Shown one piece after another: positions 11,008 to 24,270 of a stretch of 64,000 bases of DNA. The first letter of the stretch is position 1. Every line of letters starts with the position of its first letter. Source of the stretch: Amphirosellinia nigrospora (taxonomy: Eukaryota; Ascomycota; Sordariomycetes; Xylariales; Xylariaceae). The notes under the pieces are model-generated. The model was not told the origin of the DNA. It ran no database searches and saw only the letters and a list, made by a program, of their open reading frames with translations. A program made the position numbers and the translations under genes. The stretch is taken from assembly GCA_004123355.1 (NCBI GenBank), contig SCHM01000004.1, positions 3,566,316-3,630,315 of the forward strand, given 5' to 3'.

Positions 11008-13835
11008 GAGAATGATACGCCAGCTTTGCTGCAAGTATACTCCAAACCGATGCACATCAAGACGAGAGTTTAGATGCGTCAACAGCTAGAGTTCATATAC
11101 AGCCGCCCCCTATTGTACAATATTAAAGTACTAGTCGCCTTGCTCGTAGGACGAACCAGCAGGGTGTTGCCAAAGGTTCTAATAATGCGGCAGGTCTCGA
11201 GAGTATTGCCCGTCGCACCGGACTAGGTCACTCGGCCGTTCACAAAATTCCTGGCAAAACGAGCGAACGAGATGTCTCTGATTAACCGAGTGATGTATGA
11301 CACAACCCCACAATCGCCGCACCGTTAGGGAGGTAGAGAAAGTTAAAGCAGTCTCACAAGTCTTGTGTCAGGCAAGACAAGGGGGTGTAATGTTATGGTG
11401 CGAGTGAGAAGAGGCCGGCGGCGACAGCTGAGTGCACTGCCGAGGTCGTTATAGCAAGTAACCAACGTCCTGGATACGGGTTCCCAAGCGCGTCACAGCG
11501 GGTCCTCTCAAGCTCTCAAGTCTCTCGGCTCGGTGCAGCAACACTGGCGAGCTCAGGACCACATTCACAGCTGTCGGTAACCACTCAGGACAGAGAAGAG
11601 ACCGGGCAATTCTAGACCTGATCTGATGTCGGCGTGAAATTTGGTTATAAAAAATATAAAACAGAAAGTAATAAAAAAAAAGCACGACCGGTGCAGAAGG
11701 AAGTGAAAGAAGATAAGATGCAGCGGTCAGGAGAGCATTCAGAGATGATTCTTCTTCTCATCGAAGTGCAAAGCGGTGGGCTGGGAGAAGGAGAAGCTGC
11801 AGTGCCATATACCCGTCAGTCAATAGATATCGGAGCGTAGCATTTGGCGTGCGTTGACGTGTAGATAAAGTAGGTATTTAAAAGATGGTCGCCCGTCTAC
11901 TGGCCCGTCCCCATCAATAGTATGCTATACAAACGGCAGAACAGCTGCCATTCGCCAATGCTTCGTACCCACCACGCAAGCGTTGCCGGAACGGTTGAAG
12001 CACACTTGGACGGTGCTCCCAAACTACCCAGTGGGTTGGTACCCAGACCAGTAATAACACACCCCGTCTATATGCTGCTATGTGTTGCTTTTTGGTCGGG
12101 GATCGGATGCATGCGGCTTGATTAGGACAACTCACAACTTACTGCTCGAGCTCAGACTGCCGATTGCGCAAAGTACAGATGGCGGGTGCTTCGACTGCTG
12201 CTGCGTATCGCAACCCGGCCACAGACTACAACTACTGTACTGTAAGGTATGAATGAATATGAGAGTGAGAGGTTTTGGACCGTGTTGAATATCCGTGGTC
12301 CACATAGCCCCACGATATAGGTAGATCAATACCCAAGTGTGGATATTTTAGTCGAGTCCGGGGTGCTAGCTGGACACTAAATACCAAGTATTTACGTACC
12401 TACCTAGGTAGGTATATGCAACGTCTCCCACTCACATATTGCTCCGTCGTATCGCGATCGTGAAGCAAGGCAAAGCAAACGTGGTGGTGGGTTGAGATGT
12501 TGTGGATGGAAGAGAAACAAGGCCTTGCAGCCACTACGATTTACTATCGCAAGGCCCCGATGTACCTACATAGTACCTGCCAAGATACCGTGTGTACTAG
12601 CACCAGACTATAGGTAATCTTATCACCTAGGTAGGTACTTATATGTAAATAGCCTGGAATGCCACCCGCATTTTGAGTTCTTTTGATTGAGAATTACAGC
12701 AGATGGGGTTCGGGCTACGGCATTAAAATATCGCTCACTGGAGTGGTATGATATGAACATAAGCTAACATCTTTAAACCTTCCCTTAAACCCAGCAGTAG
12801 TCTCAATTCCAGTCTACGACCAACATCCCTGTTAAGTAGATACCTTAGGTAAGTGAATCACAACGTAAACACAGACGTACTACGGGTGGTAACGTCCGAT
12901 ATAATATAATATATAATGTGCCTAGATATACCTAGGTAGTCGGTTTACTTTGTTTCTGTACAACTCCCTGCCCAAGGGCATGGTCCGACCATCCGCCGCC
13001 AATTCACAATGCAACCATCGATGAATGAAGTTGCCAAGATGACTGGGGATCGAGGACAAGAGAGGAAAACTGGTGGCTTGGGGTCAGTGGTCATGGTCCA
13101 AAACGGGATTGTCTCAACGGTTTGACTCAGCCCAACATTTTCCCTTTCGAGGCTAACAACTGCCAGTATCATTTGGTATAGCATCTACAATCTTTTTTGA
13201 GATACAATGCTAGTATGATTCCAAAACATGCATGTCATTTGGTCTCTTCAGATCCAGAGTTACTTGCCTTCCGATGTGCCAGAATTTGCATGACTTGCCC
13301 ACCCACGTCTATAGAACATTCAAGCGCTTTTGAGCATGTTAAATTCTAGCCCTCGCCATACTTCATAGTAAGCGTCATATGCCCAGGTGAAAATCATTTC
13401 CGAGCACGGTGTGTTCCCATGCATCATTTACCCGTAGCCGCCGACCAAGTCACGAACGAGATGAGTGCTGCAGTCGTGCGGTCGGGTTTGCCCTGAGCCG
13501 GAGACGTGGCCTAAGGAGGCCCCGCGCACAGCTATACTTCAATGCAATATCTGTTTGCCCAGGAGGGGGATTTGGATCAATACCTGGATCAATAGCATCA
13601 CGCAAGTTTTGGGCATCATTATACCCGGGTTCAGCTGCTTCATAATTCAAACCCCCCTTGCGTAGTTATGGGTGCGAGATTAGCCGACCTGGAAGACTAC
13701 AAGGGTGCGAGCAAGAAGAAAACCATTAATGCTTTTACCTAGACACTTCCAAGCAGCATTACTACGCACAGAAGATGAGGGCTATCATTATAGTAATTGC
13801 CAAAAAGAGTTGATTGATAAAGGAGAAGAAGAAAC

Positions 13836-13915
13836 TGTGCAAGGGTGATTTGAACCCACACAGTTTTCTCCATGAGAGAACTGTACCCTGGCCTACCAAC
13901 GCGGCCATTTCGCCA
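13836..13915 (-). tRNA. tRNA-like sequence, probably a relic
   Basis: On the minus strand TGGCCGCGTTGG (13896-13907) fits the polymerase III A-box at 11 of 12 positions, and GGTTCAAATCAC (13845-13856) fits a B-box. A D-arm-like GCC...GGC pairing and a stem TTCTC/GAGAA resembling a class II variable arm lie between them. A proper anticodon stem and acceptor pairing cannot be drawn, so it is more likely a decayed Leu/Ser-type tRNA or a tRNA-derived repeat head than a working gene. Confidence 0.3.
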
Positions 13916-16900
13916 TAACACATAATATCACATAAAAACTTAAGGCACCTTAGTGAGGGTTACGCACATCTTGTTGGCAATGTAACAACATTTATACCCA
14001 TTTCACTTGCATCGTCGCCTTGTATATAGTCGTTTAACGGTGAGATATATCTAACATCGTTCTTGCGGCTTATTTAGGTACCGTATCAAATGGTCGAATG
14101 CAATATTTAGAGCATCATGCAATCTCTAGTTATTTCTCACTGCTGTGAAGCATAGCACCGGCTACAATCTAAGGCAGGCATATCAATGCATTCGTCCAAA
14201 TCCGTTTAGACTTCCAACTCTATATTCAGCCTGTCATTATCGCGTGACTGGTGAGACCATACGGCAGGACCTGGGCTGATGTACGACTCTAACATGAAGA
14301 AAAAAAGACTGCAACAAGATTAGAGGTGCAGCCTTCCGCCACAGTGTGATCCAAGCGTGTTACACTACCGCATGACGACCACGTCAAGGGAGTTTCCGGA
14401 ATCCAACAAGTAGCAGAAGATTGCTTGCACGTGATCCCATTCTCACATAGACGCGTGAATACTTATATATGCCCTTCTGTCTATCAAATGTGATTAGTTG
14501 AGACAGCCTCGTATTACACATGATAGTGCATCAGTTCAGACGACCAAGATAACCGTCTGATCCATCATATATTACAGATACGCTTACGTCCAACGCCATA
14601 GCTAGTCAAGAAGACATAGCTCCAGATATGAGTTTTAATAGCTGCAAATGCACATAGTACAGTTTACGGAGCCCTCTTTCTAGCAAGACCTAGGAACAAA
14701 TGTGCCATAGCCTACGGCATGAATGGCGAGGGTTTTCTTAAACCCAGTATACTATCAAATTTACCAAATCTGGCTGATGTGAGCGAGTCTAGTCACGGTG
14801 ATACCAGCATATCATTTCTGCGGAAGATATTCTCGACCTCCTCGAGGTCTGACATGGGTCACATCCACCTCCTATCAAGACATAATAGATGTATGCTGTG
14901 CTGTGCCCCGCGACACAGAATGTAGCGCACCCGGATCCTAGGCCCCCAGCCGACATCAGCCCTCTATACCAAGTTACCGTTATACGCTTGCTGCAATCGC
15001 AGCTCTCTCATTTGTCACTGTCAGACCAGTTAAATAGGCAGCTAACTCACCGACCTATATAGCAGAGAGATAGGAGATGTGAGGTCGTAGGCCACGAGGA
15101 AAAACTGGGTTTACTAATTCAGCAACACTAGAGTGACCGGTGATTTTGATATAATATAAGAAGGTCAGTAAAGTCGAGAGTATCTGCCTTGATTGCAAGT
15201 TATTTCAGGCTCAGTCCTGTCCCGGCAGTCGAATCCTTATACTTCCCAGCCTTGATTCCCCAAAACAGCGACAGGATTGAAAGTATTGGGAGTGTACACT
15301 GCGGCAGTCGCAGTTGAAAGGATATAGTTCGGATGCATATTGAAAAGGGGGGGACAATGAGCTGCGAGGAGTCTATGGCATTTGGAAGCATGTGACTACG
15401 ATGCGGAGACAGAACGCCGAAAAGTTTCAAGAGGGTACACCATTTCTAAATACAGTATATACGCCATCCAACGTTTAATGTACCGTTCCTAATATCGTAA
15501 GCTACGAGGCGCTGGGGTTTATTAGAAGGGATGGCTCGACGTTGAAATAGTGTATAGACAGCTTACAGTCCTAATAATTGTCAAGTTCTCATTATGTTAG
15601 ATTGTAAGAAGTATGGCGTCTTGGGTGGGACATGTCATATACGAGACCCTAAAGCAAGTGAGTGACGTGTATGTGTAGTAGGATATCCCGAGAAGAGTAG
15701 TATTTCTAGCAGATCTAAATAAATACTTCGAGTAGCGTTCCTTTATGCGGCCTGTCCGCATCTTCAAAAGCCAGTCCAGTAACTTACCTTGTGTGCCACT
15801 AGCAACTTTTAGCGAGCATATTAGGTCAAGAGGACGCGATATTGACCATCATGTGGCCTTGACTCATAAACGACTACGGTCACTAGTTATTACGTAAACT
15901 TATCACGAATGAGTCGGCCGTCTAGTCGCACATGAAATGTCTCTTCATCTGATGCGGAGATCCCCATTTGACGTACCTCTTTGCCTTAAATGGGACAGGG
16001 CGGATTAAGCCGTCAAGCCTGAATTCCTTCCCGCAAAGCTATCGAGCCCGCTCCTTACACATAGGCATCGTAAGACAGATCCATACGGGCGACGATCATT
16101 GTTAAGTAAGCCAATTCGTAAAACAGCTCATAAGCTTTAAAGGTATTTGTTTCTTGAACTTTTAGTTAACTATAGCAGAAGATCAAACTACAAATGTTTT
16201 TCTTAGCCATGTGTCTCTGGCTCCCTATAGTGAACAAATTAATGTAAAGAACAAGACCGATCTTTTGAATATATAATGTGAGTTACATCACCTCTGGGTC
16301 CTCATAATCCACCAAATCAAGGAATGTATTGTAGATCAACTTTTTTGGTTTGATGTATACTACTTTCTAGGGACTGGTTCTTCCAATGTGACTGCATATG
16401 AAACCTTGCGGAGTCGATCTAGCAAGATTCTCAGCGACGGACTTATTGTCATGAACTTGGTATACGTGGTCATAGACACTTGTTATTGCGCAAATCCCTC
16501 CATATTATTTTCGTATGTTAACATAATCTTGTACACAAGGCTCATTTCTCTGTTGTATAGCCTTGTACCAAGGCTTCTGCGAAGAGCTTGATCTTCTACG
16601 GAGTCAAAAGGGGCCAGAAGATCTGTTTCCCCCAATCCCTCAAAATGGAGAACTCTAGTCTCTGTATATTTCCTAAATGCTTCGCAATCTCTTGCTTCCT
16701 TATTCTCGTTGTTTTAGTTCGGGGGTTACGCTTAGATATACCCGACTAGAATCCGAGAACTTAAGTCTATACAAATACACAGATACATGTGACAAGCCTT
16801 ACGTGTGTGTTTCGTGATGTTTACTAGTCAACTACGGCGCTTCTAATACAATGATTATCACACCCTGTAGTGAATATTTAGTGGTGCACATCTTGTTTAT

Positions 16901-18383
16901 TATATGCTAATATCACCGTTTCTCGATTTATGTAACGAGTTGCCCATTTATATCTCCATGAATCTCACAATGCCGACGCTCACATAAAGATGCCTTGTCA
17001 TGTTAAAAACCTCGCCAGCATCCACTCATATCACCCTCGAAAATCTCATTCTAGTGTCTCTTAACAAAAACTCCGCACTAGGAGATATACTGGGCGAAAT
17101 GAAGATAATGCTGACCGATGACTAAGGCGTAAGCATTCGGGGAGGTTATTATAGAGACAGGGAAGGAAAGACGTTCTCGATTATATTTGTACATTCTATG
17201 AGATAGATAATGTTAAGTATCAAGCTTGTAAGACTAACTAATATCTCGGTGTCGATCTACTAAACTCTCATACGCTTGTATATGTTTTGACATCAAAATA
17301 CTTATAGTTACTTGTATATACTTACGATTGGACCAGTTATATGGTTCCCTTTTATGAGTATAGTTGAATATAAGTATTCGGGGCCCTTTTGTCTGTGCGT
17401 TACGTCGTCATCTTACCAAATTTCTGACCAAGACACTTCTCGCGGAATCGAATGACAGAAGATGGTGACACTCGGCTATGATACTATGAAAACTCCTCCC
17501 AATCCTCCAGAACTACAGCGGTCGCAACCTCCATTGTAATGGATAAAACTTTTAGATCAGAACTTGGGTATCTTTTTAGAACTCACTTTCTGTCAGTGAG
17601 TTAGCAAGTAGGCAGAAACACGAATTATTCTGGTATAAGGCCGTTTGATTAGGCTACAGTGTCTCCAAGGAATACTCCATGATCAACGTGTCTGCTTATT
17701 TCCATATGAACCATACCCTAGGCTAGTTATTAAAGATATACATATTTTATATTTTCAGTTTAGTATATATTGTTAGATAGAATAATACTCATCCCTAAGG
17801 CACCAACATCATCTAACATCACACACGTATATGAGGATTTGTCTAGGTATTCTTTTGATGTTGTATTTAGAGTGTCAAGGCTTGCCGAAAGCATTACAGA
17901 ACATCAAAACACTGTATGTTCGGGCAAGGAGCCTGCGGCAAGCCGTAAACGTTAAATTATCTCCAGCAGCCTGTCTAGTCAGATCTATGTATATCCAAGG
18001 CGCTCTACTCAGTTTGTGGAAGTCAGCTGGCGGTGTCGTAACCATCCACACATATATATGAACTAAAAACTCCGTCCATTAGAAACCTGTCACCCGAAAT
18101 ATGCCACGAAACTTGGCTAGCTTTGGTTCTATTGAAGGCAAAGAGCTGAATACAGCGAGAAGGTACACACGATTGCATAGCTAACCGCACAATATTTTGC
18201 CTCATTCTTATCAGTTAGCGCGAGAGAGCAGTCGTGCCACTAAGATGACAAAGAGGAATCTAGCAAGTGTTCAATATTATCTACATCGAAATCCCGCCGA
18301 CGCTAATGGGAGCAGGCTTTGTTATTCCTCAAAATCCATACTGATGTAGCTCACTGAGGCAACATGGCGACTATGAGGGACAT

Positions 18384-18388
18384 GTTTC
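18384..18388. repeat. Target-site duplication, left copy
   Basis: GTTTC immediately precedes the left LTR; the identical five bases follow the right LTR at 24266-24270. Confidence 0.85.
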
Positions 18389-18529
18389 TGCTGAAGTAAT
18401 ACTAGGTCAAGGAGTCACCACAGGTACTGTACAAGGGCACAAGGCATCCATCGTGTATATAAACAGGTCATCCCACTACTCTATATATAGTCAAGTAGCT
18501 GTAGTACGCTCGTATACTTTCTTTTAGCA
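18389..18529 (+). repeat. Left LTR of the copia element
   Basis: 141 bp, TGCT...AGCA. It contains TATATAAAC, a plausible TATA region. It keeps many CpA/TpG dinucleotides and looks almost free of RIP, unlike the interior that begins a few bases later. Confidence 0.88.
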
Positions 18530-18543
18530 GGTTATAAGCCCGG
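18530..18543 (+). other. Primer binding site, half-tRNA type
   Basis: GGTTATAAGCCCGG abuts the left LTR. It closely resembles the complement of the anticodon arm of initiator tRNA-Met, the half-tRNA primer used by Drosophila copia and its relatives. Confidence 0.6.
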
Positions 18544-21500
18544 AGACTTTTTTTACTAAGATAGCTAGCTAAGTATTTTACTTATAACTTTAAATTAATT
18601 AATTAAAAATATAAGCTTAGGCCCGGATATATCACGACCTAATAATACCGAATACGGTATAATAAGTATAAATTCTACGCTAAAGAAACTACTTTTATTA
18701 CTTATTTTATTTTATAATATTAATTAAAAATAATTACGATAGAAAACTTAATTAATATATAGCGAAAAAACAAAAACGAATAATTTTACTTTTATTACTT
18801 AAAAATTAACTATTAATAATTTCTTATATTTAGTAGAAAAAATCTAATTATAATAAAAATATAATAACCTATAGAAAAAAAACGAAAAAAACTTTTTTTA
18901 CGTAAACTTACTTAAAAAAATCGACGATTATTAGCTTAACCCCGACGACGTAAATATACTATTTATGCTTAATAGCCGAAAAATCTCGGCTTTTAAGTTA
19001 AAATACCAAGATTAGCCGCTATAAACTTTAATAAAGATTAATAAGAAATTAGTTTTTCCGATAGTTCGAGTTTTAAAGAATAAAATACTTTTAGTTACTA
19101 AAGTTAGATTTTTTATAACTACTACTTTTCCGAATTTATAGCAATTTTTTCCGTTATTTAGTTTATATATTGCTAATATATTTATTAAACGAAAAAACGG
19201 CGATTTAATTATAGTTACCGCGGGCAATTTTAGCGCAGTAAACGCTAGCGCTATTAAAATACTTAAAGTTAATATAAACGCTACAAAAGTTAAATTTTTT
19301 ATAAAACTAAAAAGTCGGGAAAACTATTATAAGTAATATTTTAATATAATAATTATATTAAAAGCTTATAACGTTTACGAACTTATTCCGGGCAAATTAC
19401 TAAAAAAAAAAAAGCAGGTGCTCCTAGTATTAAAAATAAAATAAAAAACTTTTTAACGAAAAAGTATACTATTAATAAAAAATAGCCTAGATTATATACT
19501 AAACTTGCGTTTTATGTACGTACGAATAATCTCCGAAATATTTGACTAAACGGATAAAAAGTTTAATAAAAAAGCAGTTATTTTTTTTTAAAGCAAACAA
19601 CCGTTAGAACTAAATAATTATTAAAAATTTTCTAACGGCGCACGAACTAATAAATAAAATTAAAGCAATTTAAAAAAGCTACGCTAAAATTAAGCTAAAA
19701 TATATATTTTTAATAACTATTTTATAGTTTATTTTATTCGCGGTTTTAAAAAAAAATTTAAAGCTTAGGCCTAAGTTTTCTAAAATATAATAAAAGCTAA
19801 AATGCTATAATTAGCTAACGTAGCTTAAACTATAAAAACTAAAAAAGCCTATATAAAGCAATTATACTAATTATTTAAGCTTAACGTTATAGCTATAATA
19901 AGACTAACGTTACGAAAAAAAAAAAATAAAGATTAATAATTACTCCGCTTATAAATAAAAAATCTATTTTTATAAAAAGGCCTAAATGCTTATATTATAA
20001 AAAATTAAGCATATAAAGTTAAAGTGCTAGGATTTATATCTAAAGTTATAAAAAAAGCAAGTAAAAAAAAAAAAAATACGGCAAAAAAAATAATAAGCGT
20101 AAAAAAAAAAAGCTTTATTAATAATATATCTAAAACTAGAAAATAATAATAACAATTTAAAAAATATTATTTAAATCGTTAAATTAAACCGCTATAAATA
20201 TTGCTATAAAAAACTTTAATAATTACTTTACTTAATAATAATAATATTATTTATTTATATAGCTTTAATACTTTAATCTAAAAAACCTTAAATTTATTAT
20301 TTAATTATTTTTATTATAGCTAAAGCTAATAGCTTCTTAAAAATTTATAAAATATTATTTTTTATAGCAGGTTTAAGTATTAGATTTAAGCTACGCTTAA
20401 TACGTTATATAAAATAAAAATAAGCTAATTAACTATAAAGAGCTTATTTTAAAAAAATTACTATCGTAGGTATTAAAAGAGTAAAATATTTATAATAAAC
20501 GAAAAAATTTAGTTAAAAAATATTTATAAAAAATAACTATATTAAAAATTATTTTTATTAATATTTTATACGTACTAAAATTAAAGGTTAACTTTATTTT
20601 AGTTATTTAACTTTTCGATAAAAAAGCTTTAATGTTTTTAATAAAAAACAATATTATATTCGATTTTTTTTTTTAAAAAATACTACGATCTAAATAATAC
20701 AATTTAAAAACTTATTTATGCTAAAAATAACCCAAGCAATACTATTAGCTTTAGTAATATATATAAATCTACTTATAAAGCTATAATACGAACGAATAAG
20801 CTATTTTAACAAAAAATTATTACTAAAGCTAGAAAAAATCGTATAAAAATAAATAACGCTTAAAGCCTATATCATACTTTTAACCTTATATTTTCGAACG
20901 AATGCGCAAAAAATTACATAAAAAAAACTACCCGAGAAAAAATACTTAAAAAAAGTTATATTTATCAACGTTTGCGGACTTTTTTATTAAAAGCTATAAA
21001 AAAAAAATATTAGTTTACCTAGATTAATATATATAATAAGCTAAGCTTACTAAAGCTTATAAAAAATAGGACTAATATATAAGTATACGTCGGCAAATTT
21101 ATTAATAACCTAGTTAATTTTAAATTATAAGGGCGAAAATGCTATATTATATACGTAAATAAAACAAGCGAATTTATCTTAAAGGACGCTAACAAATAAA
21201 CTATGCAAAAAGAAATAAATATTTAAACAACGCTAATAAAATAGTATAAAATAACAGTATAGCTAAAAGTTTTAATATTATAATACGCGAAAAACTTTTA
21301 TTTATAATAATAAAAAGCGCTATTAATTCAAATATTAGCTTAAAATTATAATAATTATTAACTATTTACGTAATAAAAGCTTATATAGCATATTTAACAT
21401 TATACCTTTCGAAAAACTTATAGTTAAAACCTAATATTTTTTATATTAAAACATTTAGTACTAAACTATAGTATTTATTTCCGAATACTAAACAGAAAAA

Positions 21501-24109
21501 ACTAAATCTTAAATTAATATTAAAAATTTTAGTCGGATATAATAGCAATTTTATTTATAAAATAATAACCGGTAATAACAAAATTATTAAAACTACGAAG
21601 CAAAATATATATTTTAATACCGAACAAAACGCTATAATAACTAATAAAATCTTATAACTATTTAATATATTATAAATAGTTTTTACTAGTATTTAAATAA
21701 ATAACGCGGCTAATAAAGTTATAAAAATAAAAAAACCTATATTTTACTAATAAAATAAAAACGCTAAAATATTATTATTTCTAGCTAAAATATTATAATA
21801 AATCTAACTATAAACCTTTTATTATATTTTCCGAATAAAGTTATACTACTTATTAAAAAACTACTAAACCTCAGGATTACTAATAAAGTCTTTAGCAAAC
21901 TTAAACTTAAATATTTATTTAAAAGCTTCTAGCCCTTATTTTTTAACCTAGTTTAAGCATTATATACTATATTAGCTTTAGTAGCTATACTAGAGTTATA
22001 AAGTAATAAAGTTAAACCTCTTACAGTAAAAAAAGCACTAAAAAATTTAAATAAAAAAAAATAGTTAAAAAAAATAAAAGTTAAATTTAAATTTTTAGTT
22101 AAAAATAAAACCTAAACGTTAGTAGTACGTACTAAAAATATATATATATTAAAAAAAAATAAGTATATAAACTTAAACGTAACCTTAATAATAAGATTAT
22201 TTACTATAAAACAAAATAAATAGTCTAAAAATTCGAACAAATCGAAAGCGTTAATTATTTTAAAACGTTTACTTTAGTTGTTAAACTAATAAGCTATAAA
22301 ATCTTATTCGCTATAGTAGCGGCTTAAGATCTAGAAATAAAATAAATAGATATAAAAATAGCGTTTTTTACAGAAAAATAAAAGAAAATATTTACGTCGA
22401 ACAATTATATAAATTCGAAAATAGTATAAAATAAGTTTATAAGCTAAAAAAGGCTTTATATAGCTTAAAGCAAGCTTTAAAGGTTTAGTTTAAAATATTA
22501 TTTAAGTTTTTTGCTATATTAAAGTATAAGCTAATTAGCGCTGATTATAGTATATTTATAAACGATAAAATAAGAATTTTTATTATAGTTTATATTAACG
22601 ATTTATTTATAAAAAAAAAATAAGCTAAAAATTAATAATATTAAAATAGCTTTAAATAAAAGATTTTAAATAATAAACCTAGGCTTATGCTAGTACTATT
22701 TAAATATTTATATATAATATAATAAAATAAATAGGACTATATATTTCAATTAATAAAAGTATATCGATAAAATATTTATATAATATAAATTAAAGAACTA
22801 TAAACTAGTAAATATTTTTATAATAATAATAAAGCTATAAAAAGCTAAGCTAAAATAAATATGCTTAAAAAGCAAAAAATATAAATATTAATTTAGCGTA
22901 AAGTTATTAATATATTTAATAATAAAAATTCAATTAAATATTACATACATAATATTAGTAGTTAGTTATTATGCTTTAAACTTTATATTTATTTATAAAG
23001 TAGCGGTTAAACGAATTTTTAAATATTTATCGGGCATAAGAAATTATTGTTTTATTTTTTAAAAACTACTGTAGTTTTTAATAAGCTAAACTAATATAAA
23101 CTAAAAAAAAATCTAAATACGCAAAAATTAACTTTAGGATATATTTTTAACTTTAGTAGCAGTATAGTTAACTAGTTATTAAAATTATAGCAGACTATAA
23201 TATTATTAATATATAAAGCCAAATATTAAAGTACAACTAACGTAGCTAAAAAAATAATATAGCTTTTACGATTATATAGCAAACTAAACGCTAGTTATAA
23301 AAAAAATAAAAAAGCAGTAAAAATGTTAAAAAAGCCCTATATAATAGTTATTTATAATAATAACTAAAGTTTTATTATATTTATAAAAAACCTAACGTAA
23401 TATAATAAAAATAGGTATATAAACATTTAAACATACTTTATTTGTAAATAAATCGAGCGAAAAACGATATAGCTAGAATAGGTTCGTACGGAAAATATAA
23501 TAGCGGACGGATTAACGAAACCGCTTCTTAAGGATATATTCGAAAAATTTAAAAAAGCGTTAGGACTAAAAATAATCCCCGGTAATTAAGCTTAACAATT
23601 TTTATAACTTAATAATCCAAAAGTATATAAAAAAAACCTTAAAAAAAAAAAATACTTTAGAAACTTTATAAAAGCTTGTTAAACGAAGGCAAATTATATA
23701 AATTTAAAAGTTAAATTATTAAAAGGACATTACTAAAGTTATATAACGCGAAAACTTAATATATATAACTTTAATAACTTTATAGCTACTTAATCCAATA
23801 ACTGCAAGAGCTACTATTTTTTTTATTGCTTAAAGCAAAAAGAAAAATTACGCTAAGCATTAAAAAACTACGCTTTATACTTAATAATAACGTCGATAAA
23901 AATAAACGATAAGTTTTTAAAGTATTTAATTAATAGAGCAGATAACCTAATTATAATTAATATAGCTAACTAGTATAAAGACTACAGGAGCTACGAACAT
24001 AAAAACTGCAAGAGTTTCCTACTTCTATAAGTTCGTAATTTATAATATAAATCTTCGGTTAGTTAGTTAATAAAAATAAATAGATTATTTAAACTTATAA
24101 TATTTTTTT

Positions 24110-24118
24110 AAGCGGGAG
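24110..24118 (+). other. Polypurine tract candidate
   Basis: AAGCGGGAG, mostly purine, sits directly before the right LTR where second-strand priming would start. Confidence 0.5.
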
Positions 24119-24265
24119 TGCTAAAGTAATACTAGGTTAAGGAGTTACTATAAGTACTATATAAGGGCACAAAGTATCTATCGTGTATATAAACAGGTCA
24201 TCCTACTTACTCTATTATATAGTCAAGTAGCTGAATAGTACGCTCGTATACCTTCCACTTTAGCA
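24119..24265 (+). repeat. Right LTR of the copia element
   Basis: 147 bp, same ends as the left copy. Aligned by eye, about a dozen substitutions are transitions in which the right copy has T or A where the left has C or G, plus a few small length differences, so this copy is RIP-affected. Confidence 0.88.
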
Positions 24266-24270
24266 GTTTC
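24266..24270. repeat. Target-site duplication, right copy
   Basis: GTTTC, identical to 18384-18388. Confidence 0.85.

Larger units (their letters stand above)
11008..18388. other. Gene-poor stretch left of the retroelement
   Basis: About 7.4 kb with no coding region I can support; open frames are short, overlapping and without domains. Notable content: palindromes of the TACCTAGGTA family at 12396-12940, a tRNA-like sequence near 13836-13915, and an 8-bp inverted repeat GATCTTCT/AGAAGATC at 16590-16623. Base composition is moderately AT-rich, but CpA and TpG remain common, so it is not heavily RIP-mutated. Confidence 0.6.
18389..24265 (+). mobile_element. Dead Ty1/copia LTR retrotransposon, RIP-mutated
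   Basis: A 5.9-kb element bounded by direct repeats of 141 and 147 bp that begin TGCT and end AGCA, with matching GTTTC duplications outside. The interior is extremely AT-rich with almost no CpA or TpG but surviving CpG, as expected after RIP. Part order reads plus strand: a zinc-knuckle-like gag remnant near 19,985-20,030, integrase-zone remnants about 20,700-21,300, a copia-type reverse transcriptase box near 22,580-22,612 and an RNase H-zone remnant near 23,011-23,050. Integrase before reverse transcriptase, the copia-style box and the half-tRNA primer site support Ty1/copia. It is broken by very many stops throughout. The insertion may be fairly old, but RIP prevents dating by LTR divergence. 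Confidence 0.9.
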
